Assembly (NCBI RefSeq): GCF_021018895.1
Contig: NC_079376.1
Coordinates: 24,018,001 to 24,082,000, forward strand
DNA: 64,000 nt
Origin: Seriola aureovittata
Taxonomy: Eukaryota; Chordata; Actinopteri; Carangiformes; Carangidae
Reading direction: 5' to 3'
Position numbers and translations under genes: made by a program. Positions 1 to 12,000 of the stretch are shown here, piece after piece (position 1 is the stretch's first letter; every line of letters starts with the position of its first letter). Under the pieces are notes generated by a model. That model had not been told where the DNA came from. It was given only the letters and a program-made list of their open reading frames with translations, and made no database searches.

Positions 1-397
1 TTTTTATTTGAGTAATGAATTGAATAGTGGATCATTTAGAGGCTTAGACAGGACAGCCACTGAGCATGGGTTCAAAGTTAAAATAGAGGTTTGGAAAACA
101 TCTCATCCAGTATTTTCCCAGGCTAGGACATGTCCAGAACATGTGGATAAGGGAGGCTTCGCCTCTTTTACATTTGTCACAACAAGGTTTCACATCTGGA
201 TAAATATGAGAAAGTTGGGCTTTGGACACATGGGCCCTATGTACAACTTTTAACTGTGACAATGACTCAAGATTTTGAGAAGAGATTTTCAAATCTAAAT
301 TAGAATAAAACCTTTTAAAATTATGATTTTTAAATGTTATTAAAGTCCCACAACCATAATATGACACCATGGCGAACATGTTAGCAACTATAAACAT
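1..397 (-). mobile_element. L1/Tx1-like LINE fragment (C-terminal end)
   Basis: A reading frame at 44-397 on the minus strand encodes about 117 residues with the zinc-knuckle-like tail seen at the end of many fish L1-type reverse transcriptase ORFs: CDKC, then ASLIHMFWTCP, then a YW pair (pattern C-x2-C-x8-H-x4-C). The preceding stretch (AHVSKAQLSHIYPDV) also fits that family. Only the extreme C-terminus is visible. The upstream part would lie at higher coordinates on this strand but degrades, and the element could continue beyond the left edge. It is a dead fragment. The family is recognised by motif only. Confidence 0.65.
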
Positions 398-1679
398 AGT
401 CCTTCTGTTTTAAATGTCTTCACACTGCTAGAGCTTGGGTCATTTTTCCATACACTTTGCTGCAGTACAGACATTCAGGTTCAGTTATGTGTGATGTACT
501 GAGTAGTTTAGATTAGAGTACACTGCTGTTTGTCAAAAACAATGACATGACACAGGCGTGTGTTTTTAGCATATTGAATGCTGACACTATCCTGCTCAGG
601 GAGGCCCACGTGCCCCCTCCCTCAGTCCAGAGTAAAGCAATAGCACATATTACTGGCTTGATTTGAGAGCCCTGGTGCTTGGCTGCATAAAATGACCAGC
701 TGTGCCTAGAGGGCCTTTAATTAGGTTTCCATCGCGCTCTGACAGAGTCAATGTAGCATTGATTTGATTTTCCCTCCAGAAGCTGCTGCTGTGGTCGCTG
801 AGGCCAAATGCCAGATGTCACACCAGGATCATTGGGTTACACAACCAACGGCTGCTTCATCAGAAGCTCCGCCCGACAAACTGACTGACAGCTGAGCAGC
901 GAGGGCGGAACTTTGTCCGATCTGTCTGTTTGTTGTTGAACACTGGGCTTAAACTCACCCACGTGTTGGTCTTCATATCCTTGTGAGGACTCTGTATGTA
1001 CTTAGTAACCCCAACTTATAAAGAACCTAATTCAAGTATTGTAGCTACCATTTTAAGGAATTCATACTTCACTAATTCAGAAGTTAAATTACTTATTACT
1101 TATTGTTGTTACTTATCTATTTATTTAACAGCTAGTTACCACTTTGCAAATTTGGATTTTACATACAAAATGAATTATATAAAACTTCCTGACCGTACAG
1201 AATTATTGGGTTTTAAAATAAAGTTTTTAATTTAATTATAATTAGCTCCATCTCAACAACTTTAACACAAAAAATGCTTCTTACAAAGTAATGCATCAGT
1301 AAGCTAGTGATCCAATGACTGTAATTTATTAATAAAACTGCTTTTGGTATTTTGCCTTTATTTGACAGCAGACATTTTAGAGAGAAGCAGAAAACAGGAT
1401 GAGACAGCCGGGGAGAACATGTAACAAAGATCCTCGGCCACAATCAAACAGTAGATATTTTAGTTACAGTCCAGACTGCAGGTGTTCAGGGACAGTTATG
1501 GACAGTTGCACTGTTTTTTGTTGTTCAGGCTCATTCAGCATATTTAATGTGAAATAAAATAAAATAGAGACAAGAATAAATGGCCAAATCCCAGCCTTAA
1601 GATACAATACCTGAAGTTTAAGGGTTCAAGAATAAGTGAACAAATACAAATGAAGTAAAAAGCAGCTCAGTCAGACTGA
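398..1679. other. No gene seen; AT-rich intergenic DNA
   Basis: Only short frames without recognisable domains occur here. A moderately GC-rich patch at about 590-960 gives way to AT-rich sequence. I see no repeat that I can name and no splice-bounded coding exon. Confidence 0.5.
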
Positions 1680-2290
1680 GATCAGGTGACTGACCCTGAC
1701 ATTGTCCTACTCAATGATGAAACATCGTCCAGTGAGTTTTGATGCATTTGACTGAATCGGAGCCACAGACTGCTCCTGTATACTTCTGTATTTATCCTCT
1801 TACTTCCATCAGCAGTGAAAGCATCAATAAATGAGAGTGTGCCAGTTCCATTGGCAGCCATCCATGCTCGAGCCATAACAGACCCATCATGTTTGATAGA
1901 TGAGGTGGAGGCTTTGGGTCATGAACTGTCTGTTTTTCTCCACACTTTCCTCTTCCCATCATTTTGACAGAGGCTGATTTTTGTTTCATCACGCCACAGA
2001 ACTTTGCTCCAGTACTACCAGTCTCTTATTGTATATTTTTGCAAACTGGTCCTTCTGTTTTTGAGGTTTACCATGAGTTTGTATCTTGTGGTGAGTTTAT
2101 GGTCATCAAGTCTCTTGATTGATGACAAGACATGTCCACCAACATCCTAGAGAGTGTTCTTGTTTAACTGCGCAGTCAGCCAAGACTTGTGCTTGTCAGT
2201 CGACCAGGTCACTTCCTGTGAACACTTGCTTTATTAAAATGTACTGTTGATTTTTGCAAACCAAACTCGTCATTATCTCCTTAAATTGAA
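1680..2290 (-). mobile_element. Tc1-type transposase relic
   Basis: Minus-strand frames at 1682-1876 and 1792-1992 carry pieces of a Tc1-family DDE transposase: a CGEKQTVHDPK-like block, then MAANGTGTLSFIDAFTADGS, then NTEVYR. These blocks are collinear in Tc1 but lie here in two frames, so there is at least one frameshift. Farther upstream (about 2000-2240) weak matches to the DETKI and helix-turn-helix regions continue without an open frame. Terminal inverted repeats are not obvious. It is an old inactive copy. Confidence 0.75.
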
Positions 2291-3154
2291 TGGTCACCTC
2301 TTTACACCTCATATTGAAAGACAACTCCATATCAATCTAGATGGCAATTCTCAACTTTCAATCAACTCTGAGTCGCGTGTGAGCTCTTGTGCTTGAACTT
2401 ATGTTGAAATGAGTCACAGCTGCTCAATTAAAAAATAGTAGCCGGGTGTTTGCAACTTCCGTACAATGTATTAAAAGGGCTATATCACCTGTCAAGCTGA
2501 ATGTCCAGAGAACCAATGTAACTGTCCAAATGCTTCCAGTCTGGACTATATATAGAATGCACCTTAATCATTAGGCAAAGGTAACCCTATATTTTTGTTT
2601 TCAATACTAAAAGTATATTTTTTCTAATAATACTTTTGGTACCAAGTAGAAACAAGGAAAGATTCTGAATGAAAATAAACAACTATGAGGTACAAAAAAC
2701 AACTCCTACTGCATTACCGGATGGCAAACTGTAAAACAGAGAGAAAGGTTCATTTTGCCAAAAAAATATCATTGCTCATATTCATTGTTATGGGACGTCT
2801 AGCAGCCATTTAATTATGACGAGAGCAAAGGAGGAAGTCAGGATTGTGATTTGATTATTAGACAATAGAGGAAAATCAATAACTAGATTTAGCTTTAGCT
2901 TTATCTACGGCTAGCCACGGCTATCTCACAAACTAGGTTTCGCTTGATATATTCATCTGATCATGAGTCTGACAGTTCACAGATTACAAAACCAGAATGC
3001 AGTAACTACAGTGCAGATACTACTGCATATTTAACTAGCTGTTTTAATGAAAAACACTTCATGAACTATTTCTATGGCATTATGGCTTTATATGATAAAA
3101 CAGATGTGGTGTCTGTGGTATCAAGTAAACATGCTGTTGACAGTTTTTAGTGAC
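2291..3154. other. No gene seen; AT-rich spacer
   Basis: The sequence is AT-rich with short frames only (the longest, 2944-3150, has no recognisable domain). There are no splice-flanked exons and no named repeat. Confidence 0.5.
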
Positions 3155-4250
3155 GGATGTCAAAAGTGACTTATTGGATCTTTGTCTCTTATTTCCTGTT
3201 TTATTTAGAAGTTTCTTACCTTGTGTGTCTGGATGTTTTGTTGAGTTTTGTAGACTGGATTTTCTGAGTTTTGTTTTATTGACCCTTTTACATCATCTGT
3301 CCTTTTTGTTTCTGAAATTACCTTTTTTTTATCACCTTTGTGTTGATGTACGCCGTGTTCCCCGGCGGCGTCGATGACTGTTCCCGTCTTTCCTGTGGTA
3401 TCTACGGCCGCTGCTCCGTGTTCTCCAGCGGCGTCGACGACTGTTCCTGTCTTCCTGTGGTGCCAGCGGCCGCTGCTCCGTGTTCTCCAGCGGTGTCGGC
3501 GACGGCTACTGGTGCGACTTCACCACCTCTTCTGGTTCCTGATGTGACGTCACCACCTTCTCCCCTGGTTCCGACTGTGGCATCACCTTCTCCCCTGGCT
3601 CCAGCCGTGACGTCACCTCCGCTCGTGGCTCCTGCCAGGGCACCAGCTCCAGTGGTCCCTGACTTTGTGCCGCCTCCGATGGCCCCTGACTCTTTGCTGC
3701 CTCCGGTGGCCCCTGACTCTGTGCCGCCTCCGGTGGTCCCTGACTCTTTGCTGCCTCCGGTGGCCCCTGACTCTGTGCCGCCTCCGGTGGCCCCTGACTC
3801 TGTGCCGCCTCCGGTGGCCCCTGACTCTCAGCCGCCTCCGGTGGTCCCTGACTCTGTGCTGCCTCCTGTGGTCCGGCCGATCTCTGTTCCTCGTGTCCTG
3901 ATGGTGGTCCAGCTGACTACTGCCCCTGGTACCAGGTCGGCTCCTGGTCACCCTCCAGAGGGGCGACGACATCCTCCGGAGAGACCACATCTTCGCCGCC
4001 GTCCTCCTGTTTGCCCTCCAGAGGGGCGACGCCATCCTCCGGCTTGACCTCCGGAGAGACCCCGTCTTCGCCGCTGGCCTCCAGAACGGCTCCGTCCGTT
4101 TGCCTGATCTCCGGGTCGCCCCACTGAACTGCCCAGCCTGTCCATAAGGCCTCCGAGCCGTCCCCCTGAGTTGCCATGTGTTCTTTGCTCATTTGACTTC
4201 CAAATGAACATTTTACTTTCCTGTGTGTGCCCCCTGTGTCATGCTCACTG
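3155..4250 (+). repeat. GC-rich interspersed repeat with proline-rich frame
   Basis: A T-rich lead-in (about 3155-3340) with TTCCTGTTTTATTT and CTTGTGTGTCT resembles the start of the solo LTR at 31354. It passes abruptly into a GC-rich block that is open on the plus strand from 3340 to 4047 and encodes mostly Pro, Val, Ala and Ser. The far end (3940-4140) has repeated purine/pyrimidine blocks such as CCTCCAGAGGGGCGACG, present twice (about 3953 and 4017). The frame is probably a by-product of the tandem repeat, not a gene. I suspect part of an LTR-class element but cannot name it. Confidence 0.45.
3655..3870 (+). repeat. 27-bp minisatellite, eight units
   Basis: Eight head-to-tail 27-bp units encode a nine-residue repeat of the type APDSVPPPV or VPDSLLPPV. 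The units differ at only a few positions, and the length is a multiple of three, so a long frame persists by chance. The tract lies inside the GC-rich interspersed repeat. Confidence 0.85.
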
Positions 4251-4469
4251 TCAAGTATGAAAATACGTTGGTGGTCCCACCCCTTTAGCTATGAAGCCAA
4301 GATGGCGACCGTTGAGGGTTTTAAGTGTCCATCGTGTAAGGGTTGGCTGAGTGGCTAAGGCACAAAACTGAGGCAAAATCCAGATATGCAGTCCAGGTGC
4401 ATTTATTTAGCAGTGACAACTGACATTCGCATGCAGAAATATGTACAGTGCAGGCCTGGCCAAAAATAA

Positions 4470-4471
<2 letters not shown>

Positions 4472-4522
<51 letters not shown>
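4472..4522. repeat. (TA)n microsatellite
   Basis: An uninterrupted TA dinucleotide run of about 50 bp is followed by a short A run. Confidence 0.95.
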
Positions 4523-4527
<5 letters not shown>

Positions 4528-5472
4528 AAAGACAAAAATAAGAAAAACTTGCCTCTGCACTAGACGTTGCCCCTTTTACCCTGGGCCCTTGCAGTTTCAT
4601 TTTGCTGGCTTGTCTCTGTTTCAGGTATAATCACAATTGACTCACCAGGATATCCAGCCTCCTCCTTTATATCAGCTGGGTACTACTAAGTGACATTAAT
4701 TAATTTAATTATTTATTAATCAGTTTTCCCACAGGAGATTAACACCTGATCAACACATGTACTCTAAAGTTACAAAACATACTGAAACAAATTTGTAAAT
4801 AAATATTAATTTAAAAGGCAATTACAATAGCATTACTTACTATAAAACACATCAACACCCCTCCAACTCTACCACACTTGGTCACTTCCTCTGGAAACCC
4901 CTGGTCATAAGCCAGTGGCAGCCTGCTGTGTGGCTGTGGCAGTTCCAGGTCTAAACAGAGAGGCATAAGTACAGCAGAGACCAAACAGGTAATAATTGAT
5001 ATCCCTTGATTTAACATTTTAAACAATAAATAAAAAGTGTATCTTTATCTTATTTTAAAAATATATAGTGTGTGCTGTTACACTGACTACGCTTGCACTA
5101 CACACTTCCTGCCAGGAACTGGATCATCGGTTACCCATAACACACTTCACTGTGTAGTTTTGCACAGAGGATTATGTGTATTATTGCTGAATCAGAATTT
5201 CCTCTTATAGTTCAGGTTATTTGATGTGGGGTTGTGAGAGGTACTCATCAATAGTGGGTACATTTCCCACAGGAGATCCTGGGCAACCCTATGTCAAATA
5301 AACATCTTTGGGTGTCATCAAGGTAATGCAATATGTGACAAAGTGCTGTCCCATTCCTATTAACACCATTTGGAGTCCTCACCTAATCACGTACCAGGTG
5401 ACATCAAGGATTCATGGCTTAGGCCTTAGGGGGGACATTGGGATTTTGGGATTGAACTCCCCTCTACTACAC
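4523..5472. other. Spacer downstream of gene A; no gene seen
   Basis: AT-rich DNA follows the stop codon of gene A. The poly(A) motif shared by genes B and C (AATAAAAGCATCA) was not found here, so the 3' end of A has diverged or been replaced. Confidence 0.5.
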
Positions 5473-6011
5473 TCAACACAGACACACTGAGGAATCAGAA
5501 GACCAAAACCAGACTCCAAATCCAGGATACAGAGGTTCAGTGAATGTGGTGTTGAAGGTGTAGAGGTGGATCAGTGAGTCAGAGGAGACTCTGTAGAAGG
5601 ACAGAGTGCCAGCAGGACAGTCCACATACACTGCTACTCTGTTAGAGACAGAGGAGGAGGAGGAGGGTATGGATGTTTGTACGTTATTGTGCCAAACAGA
5701 ATAACCATGCTCATCAGAGCAGTACAGACTGAAGGACTGATTATTCCTTCCAAACACGCAGTCGTTACGTTTTCCCCTCCTTCTGATTCCTCTGTAACTC
5801 ACTGATATATAAACATCTCCTATCCACTCGACCTCCCAGTAACAGCGACCAGTCAGACCAGTTGTACACAGTAGCTGAGGCCAGTGGTCAAATCTGTCTG
5901 GATGATCAGGATACGGCTGCTTCTCTGTCATATATGTCACCTTCCTGTTGTTGTCAGACAGTTTGAGCTGTGTGTTCACTGTGTTTGTGTCGAGTGTGAG
6001 TTCACAGGAAT
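5473..6011 (-). CDS. Gene A B30.2 (PRY-SPRY) terminal exon
   Basis: The last exon encodes about 179 residues: PRY ([31 protein letters not shown]) and SPRY ([51 protein letters not shown]). Such domains mediate protein recognition in TRIM and fish NLR proteins. It ends SVCLC-stop where genes B, C and D end SLCSV-stop: a TCA to TGA change ends A two codons earlier. The domain core is complete. Confidence 0.93.
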
Positions 6012-6619
6012 CTAATGGAGAGAAGAAGACAACTGCAGTTGTTGATCTATCTGATAATTTACTGAAAGTGTGATGATGACACATGACATCAGTGATCTGA
6101 ATGAGTGATGTGACAGTTTGAAGGACGTTGAATGTGCTGCTTTGTTTTAATGAATCAAATTAAAAACACACTTACACTTCCTCAGGCCTGGTGTCAACCA
6201 TCGAACTCCACCAGGCCTGAACCTGAAAGGAGGAGGGGAGGTCAGACCAGCACATTCTCTTTCAGCATGCAGACATGGAAATTACATGGCTTTTAAACAC
6301 AGATTGTTTTATTATTCTGTTCAAATGTAGGCTTGTATGTATGGATTTAAGTTCACCACAAAGATAAAGGAACTGGAGTCTTTATCTTGTAATCATACGG
6401 AGCAGGGAGGCAACATGGAGAAAATATTTCATCGTGTGTTCTTCATTTGATATCAGTTCTGGTGTGCGACACACACTTTGGGTCTCTTGCTCTCAAGCTG
6501 CACAAACAAATGTCACAGTAAATAAGATGAAGACACAAAGTGGCTCCTTAATGAAAAATATACAGTAGCTGTAGGTTCACTAGACTTCCTCTGTTCACAG
6601 CACAATGAGTGAACTTAAA

Positions 6620-6658
<39 letters not shown>

Positions 6659-8988
6659 GAGACCGTGGGGGTCATTTTGCGGGAACAAGAAGTACAGCTG
6701 GGTGTCATCTGCATAACAGAGAAGCCATGCGAGTAGATAATCGGATCCAAGGATGTGGTGTATTTGCAAAGAGAATGGTAGTACCAATTCCTGGGGCACC
6801 GCTGTGCGGAGGGGATGGGATAAAGTTGTTTGTCCTTGTCATGAGACACTGAAAGAGCACCCAGTGAGATAAAGAAAGTGTGGACCTTCAAAAAAGTTTT
6901 TACCAGCTCCATAAGTGTCATTCATCTGGCTGGTTCGAATGGATAAGTCAAAGACTTTATTTCTTTCCCAGTCCAACCATGGAGCCAATGCTAGTCTGCT
7001 GACTGCTTTTTCTTCTCCTCCATGTGTCAATATCTGGATGGTTCATAATGCTACATGCCTGTTTTCATTAGTGACGGTTACAGTACACATGATGTTAGCT
7101 AACTTGCTAATACCTATATTATGAATGTGTTGGGCAAATGTTGCTATCGCTAGCTGACTAACTGTCAGCATTGCTGGGGAGCACATCACAGCAATTCTAA
7201 TGTGTGTGTGTGAACGTCTTGTTGTGTGTTTAGTGACCACTTTCATTGGGCTCACCTCGCTGACTGAGAATGTGAAGGGAAGGGGGAGTTGTGGTGAACG
7301 GAGGCCGGAGGTGTGGCCGATGAAGCACTAGGTTTGGTCTGTTTCTGGTCGGTGATAATTGTTTACAAAACCTTCAAGACCTTTTTTAAAGCACTTACAA
7401 TAAAATTTGAGTGTGAAAGTATGAATGTATTATGGAAAGCCAGCAGGGATGAAATGACCTAGAATTTTTTATAATTGTATCACAGTTGTTTTCAATACTT
7501 CCCAGCAATATGTGCCAATAATTCCTTATGGTAAGGTATGGTACTCCATTAAATTAAAAAGGAATCAGGTCAAAGTCAAAGAGAAACTGTAGAGCAAAGT
7601 GAAAGAGGCTCAACTCAACATACATGGACTCAGAGAGGAAGTCTGTCAACCTACAGCTGCTGTATAGTTTTCATTAAGGAGAGACTCTGTGGCTTCATCT
7701 GATTTGGTTTAAGATTTGTTTGGGCAGTGAGAGACCTTTAAGCGTGAGAGTCTGAAAACAGGCGTTTCATGACAAAAACATTAAATCAAAAATATAAATT
7801 ATTAAATTGTTCGTTAAATCGTGACATCTGTATGTCATAGCTATGATTTACTATCTCCTAAATAAAAAAGCTCTCATAACGACAAGATCAAGATCTCAGA
7901 CAGGTTGATGTGATTATTGATTATCAATATTTTAGAAGACAGGGATACGATGGTTCAACCTGATTTATTTCTCTTTTATTTCCTCCTTGGTTGGAGACAC
8001 TGAGAGATTAATGTTTCTGAGCAGTAGAGATGGTATTATTATTGTCGGAGTGTTATTATTAGTGTATCAACACTGAACAGGTTTCTACAGTCTCTGGGAT
8101 TGTTCTGGTGAAAACACTCTGAGAGCTCAAAGTGGCTCTGCTGGTTCAGGGGCAGTTAAACCAGCTGCAGCTGAAAGGTTTCCAAGCTGCTTTGTGCTGA
8201 TACAGCCTGAAATAAAGTCTGATAAAAAACATGTATAGAGGCAATAAATATGAAATTCCAGCTCAGGTGACAGAATACACCTGACAACACCTGGGTTCAT
8301 AACTGTGAGATCTTTTCTCCTAAATATGACAGTGAGTCATAATGAGACTCTGAAGTCATCATTAGGAAAAAAAACTCTTCTTTTGTTGATACTGAAGTCA
8401 AAACACTTCTATAGAGATCTGTCATCAGATGTGATAGAAAAAAGGTTTCAGCTCTTCCACTATCAGACAGTGTCTGTAGTTGCAGCAGACCTCTCCATAC
8501 CTGAGAGTGTCCAGTCTACAGTCTGAATCCTCCAGTCGAGCAAACAGCAGCTTCACCCCTGAGTCTCCTGGATGATTGTAGCTCAGGTCCAGCTCTCTCA
8601 GATGGGAGGGGCTGGCACTCAGAGCTGAGGCGAGAGAAGCACAGCCGTCCTCTGTGACCAGACAACCTGACAGACTGTAAACACACAAAACAACAAACAC
8701 AAACCCTCTGTCAACACTTGGTGGTATGTTTTTTTTTTTGTTTGTGGTTAGATTTTAAATGATCATCAGCTAAAGAAGGTGATGTAGATGAGGCGTGGAG
8801 TTAAAAAATAAAATTGATAAATAAAAATGGAGGTCATGAAAATGCATGTGATTTGATGAATTTAAAGCCCTTTCAGGTATGATGAAAACGGATTCATGTT
8901 TTTGTCATTTTTCCAGTCTTGAATTTATCATTCACAACACAAAATCCATTTGTCATTTCAGAGAAGCGACCTCAAGGGTTGAATTAAG

Positions 8989-9024
<36 letters not shown>

Positions 9025-12000
9025 CCTTTGCTCTATGCAAAAAAAATTATTTTGCCTCCTTATTATCTGTCACTGAAGGGCAAGCAAGGGCTGAGTAAAG
9101 CAGTGTGCTGCGCACAACTCTACCAAGAAGAGTAACGGCACAAATCACAACATTAGACATATTTTATATTAGGCTTATATGAGGAGTGTGTATAAATCTG
9201 TGCATACAAATCTGTGTGTACAAATTTAGGTAATAATGCATCTTTAAAATAACAGTAAAATTCTGCGCCACTGACTTCACACCAGAGTGAAAGTGTATTT
9301 ACTTCTTAACAACGTGAGTATTGGACGGGAAAATGACCAATGCATCTATCTGATGCAGCAGGTGTAAGAGGGCCCTGTGTCTCTGATGCGAATAGGTGGT
9401 TGATATGGGGATAGACTGTAGAAAGAAATAAACATAAATCAAAAATTCCCCAGTTTTCTACTCTACCCAGACTCTGTTTCCTCTCTTGTTGTAGGTATTA
9501 AATATCGATACATTTTGCCAGTTTAGCTACCCAGATGTTTACAGTTATATTTCCTAGTTTATTTTTTGACCTGACCTGAGAGTTTCCAGAGCACAGTGTG
9601 GACTCTTCAGTCCAGCAGACAGCAGGTTGACTCCTGAATCCTGCAGGTTGTTGTTACTCAGGTCCAGTTCTCTCAGACTAGAGGACTGGGAGCTGAGGAC
9701 TGAGGACAGAGCTTCACAGCTTCTCTCTGAGAGGTTACAGCTACTCAGTCTGAAGAGATGATGATAATGAATTAAAAACAAAAGGAATGCATTTTTTCTC
9801 CTGTTGAAAAGATAGAAATGTCTTCATATAATGATGAAAGAATCCAACTATCTATATACTTACAGAGCTTTGTGAGAGGCTTTGATCACTGGCAGCAGCC
9901 TCAGAAGAGCCTCCTCTGAAGCAGAGTATTTCTTGAGGTCAAACAGGTCCAGATCTTTTTCTGATGACAGTAAGATGAAGACCAGAGCTGACCACTGAGC
10001 AGGAGACAGTTTATCTGTGGAGAGACTTCCTGATCTCAGGGACTGTTGGATCTCCTCCACTAGAGAACGATCATTCAGTTCATTCAGACAGTGGAACAGG
10101 TTGATGGTTTTCTCTGCAGAGGGAATGTCTTCAATCTTCCTCTTGATGTACTGGACTGTTTTCTGATTGGTCTGTGAGCAACTTCCTGTCTGTCTCAATA
10201 GACCTAGCAGGAGAGTCTGATTGGTCTGCAGTGAAAGACCCAGGAGGAAGCGGAGGAACAAGTCCAGGTGTCCATTTGGACTCTGTAAGGCCTTGTCCAC
10301 AGCACTCTGGTAGAAACATTTGGATTTTTCTTTAAATAAATTAGACCACAGGGAGGTCCGCATTGACTGTTCTTCTGGGAGTAGATTGACTCCAGAGTTG
10401 AAGAAGGTCAGATGGACATGAAGAGCAGCCAGAAACTCCTGAACACTCAGGTGGACAAAGCAGAACACCTTGTCCTGATACAGGCCTCTCTCCTCTTTAA
10501 AGATCTGTGTGAACACTCCTGAGTACACTGAGGCTGCTCTGATATCGATGCCACACTCTGTCAGGTCTGATTCATAGAAGATCAGGTTTCCTTTCTGCAG
10601 CTGCTCAAAAGCCAGTTTTCCCATAGACTCAATCATCTTCCTGTTCTCTGGACTCCAGTGTGGATCTGTCTCAACTCCTCCATCATACTTGACGTTTTTT
10701 AGTTTTAGCTGAACCACCAGGAAGTGGATGTACATCTCAGTCAGGGTCTTGGGCAGCTCTCCTCCCTCTCTGGTTTTCAACACCTCCTCCAGAACTGTAG
10801 CAGTGATCCAGCAGAAGACTGGGATGCGGCACATGATGTGGAGGCTTCGTGTTGTCTTGATGTGGGAGATGATCCTGCTGGCCTGCTTCTCATCTCTGAA
10901 CCTCTTCCTGAAGTATTCCTCCTTCTGTGGGTCAGTGAATCCTCTGACCTCTGTCACCATGTCAACACACTCAGGAGGGATCTGATTTGCTGCTGCAGGT
11001 CGTGTGGTTATCCAGAGGCGAGCAGAGGGAAGCAGTTTCCCCCTGATGAGGTTTGTCAGCAGCACGTCCACTGAGGTGGACTCTGTAACATCAGTCAGGA
11101 TCTCAGTGTTGGGGAAGTCCAGAGGAGGTTGACACTCATCCAGACCGTCAAAGATGAAGACAACCTGGAACCGATCAAACCTGCAGATTCCTGCGTCTTT
11201 GGTTTCAGTAAAGAAGTGATGAACAAGTTCCACCAAGCTGAACTTTTTCTCTTTCAGCACATTCAGCTCTCTGAAGGTGAATGGAAATGTGAACTGTATG
11301 TCCTGGTTGGCTTTGTCTTCAGCCCAGTCCAGAGTGAACTTCTGTGTTAAGACTGTTTTCCCAATGCCAGCCACTCCCTTTGTCATCACTGTTCTGATTG
11401 GTTCATCTCTTCCAGGTGAGGATTTAAAGATGTCTTCTTGTCTGATGGTTGTTTCTGGTCTGTCTGGTTTCCTGGATGCTGTTTCAATCTGTCTGACCTC
11501 ATGTTCATCATTGACCTCTCCAGTCCCTCCCTCTGTGATGTAGAGCTCTGTGTAGATCTGATTCAGTAGAGTTGGGTTTCCTGCTTTAGCGATCCCCTCA
11601 AACACACACTGGAAGTTCTTCTTCAGAGCAGATTTCAGTTTACGTTGACAAAGTGGAGCAATATGTCCTGAATGAGCACACAAGAAATAAGATCTGTGAC
11701 TGATTGATAAAGAAAATGTGACATTTTATTTCCCCTAAAGAATGTATATATGAACATATTTTTCCTTGTGTGTGAAGAATTAGTAAATGTCTTGTTTTTC
11801 CATCATGTTAAACCTTTAGAGAAATCCTCTTACTGCTCTGCAGACAGTCAGCCAGCTCCTCCTGCTTCATTCTCCTCAGGAAGTCCAGTGTGATCTGCAG
11901 AAATGCCTCTCTGCTGCTCCTCCTCTGCTCCTCATCCTCACTGTTCAACACCTCTTCATCCTCCCTCTGACTCTCTAAGCATTCTGGGTAATCTTGAATC

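Noticed and set aside
4338..4385. GGTTGGCTGAGTGGCTAAGGC resembles a tRNA-Ser/Leu A box
   Set aside because: No B box, anticodon arm or acceptor pairing follows at the right distance. A tRNA or SINE head is not supported.
4321..4630. Ile/Tyr-repeat frames over the TA microsatellite
   Set aside because: Translation of a simple repeat; not genes.
6548..6921. Val/Cys-repeat frames over the CA microsatellite
   Set aside because: Simple-repeat translation. Only the YADDTQLYF part reflects a real LINE fragment.
10724..11543. Open frames on the plus strand opposite the gene A NACHT exon (and equivalents opposite B, C and D)
   Set aside because: They are antisense shadows of a conserved coding exon, repeated at the same place in every paralog, without start context or domains.
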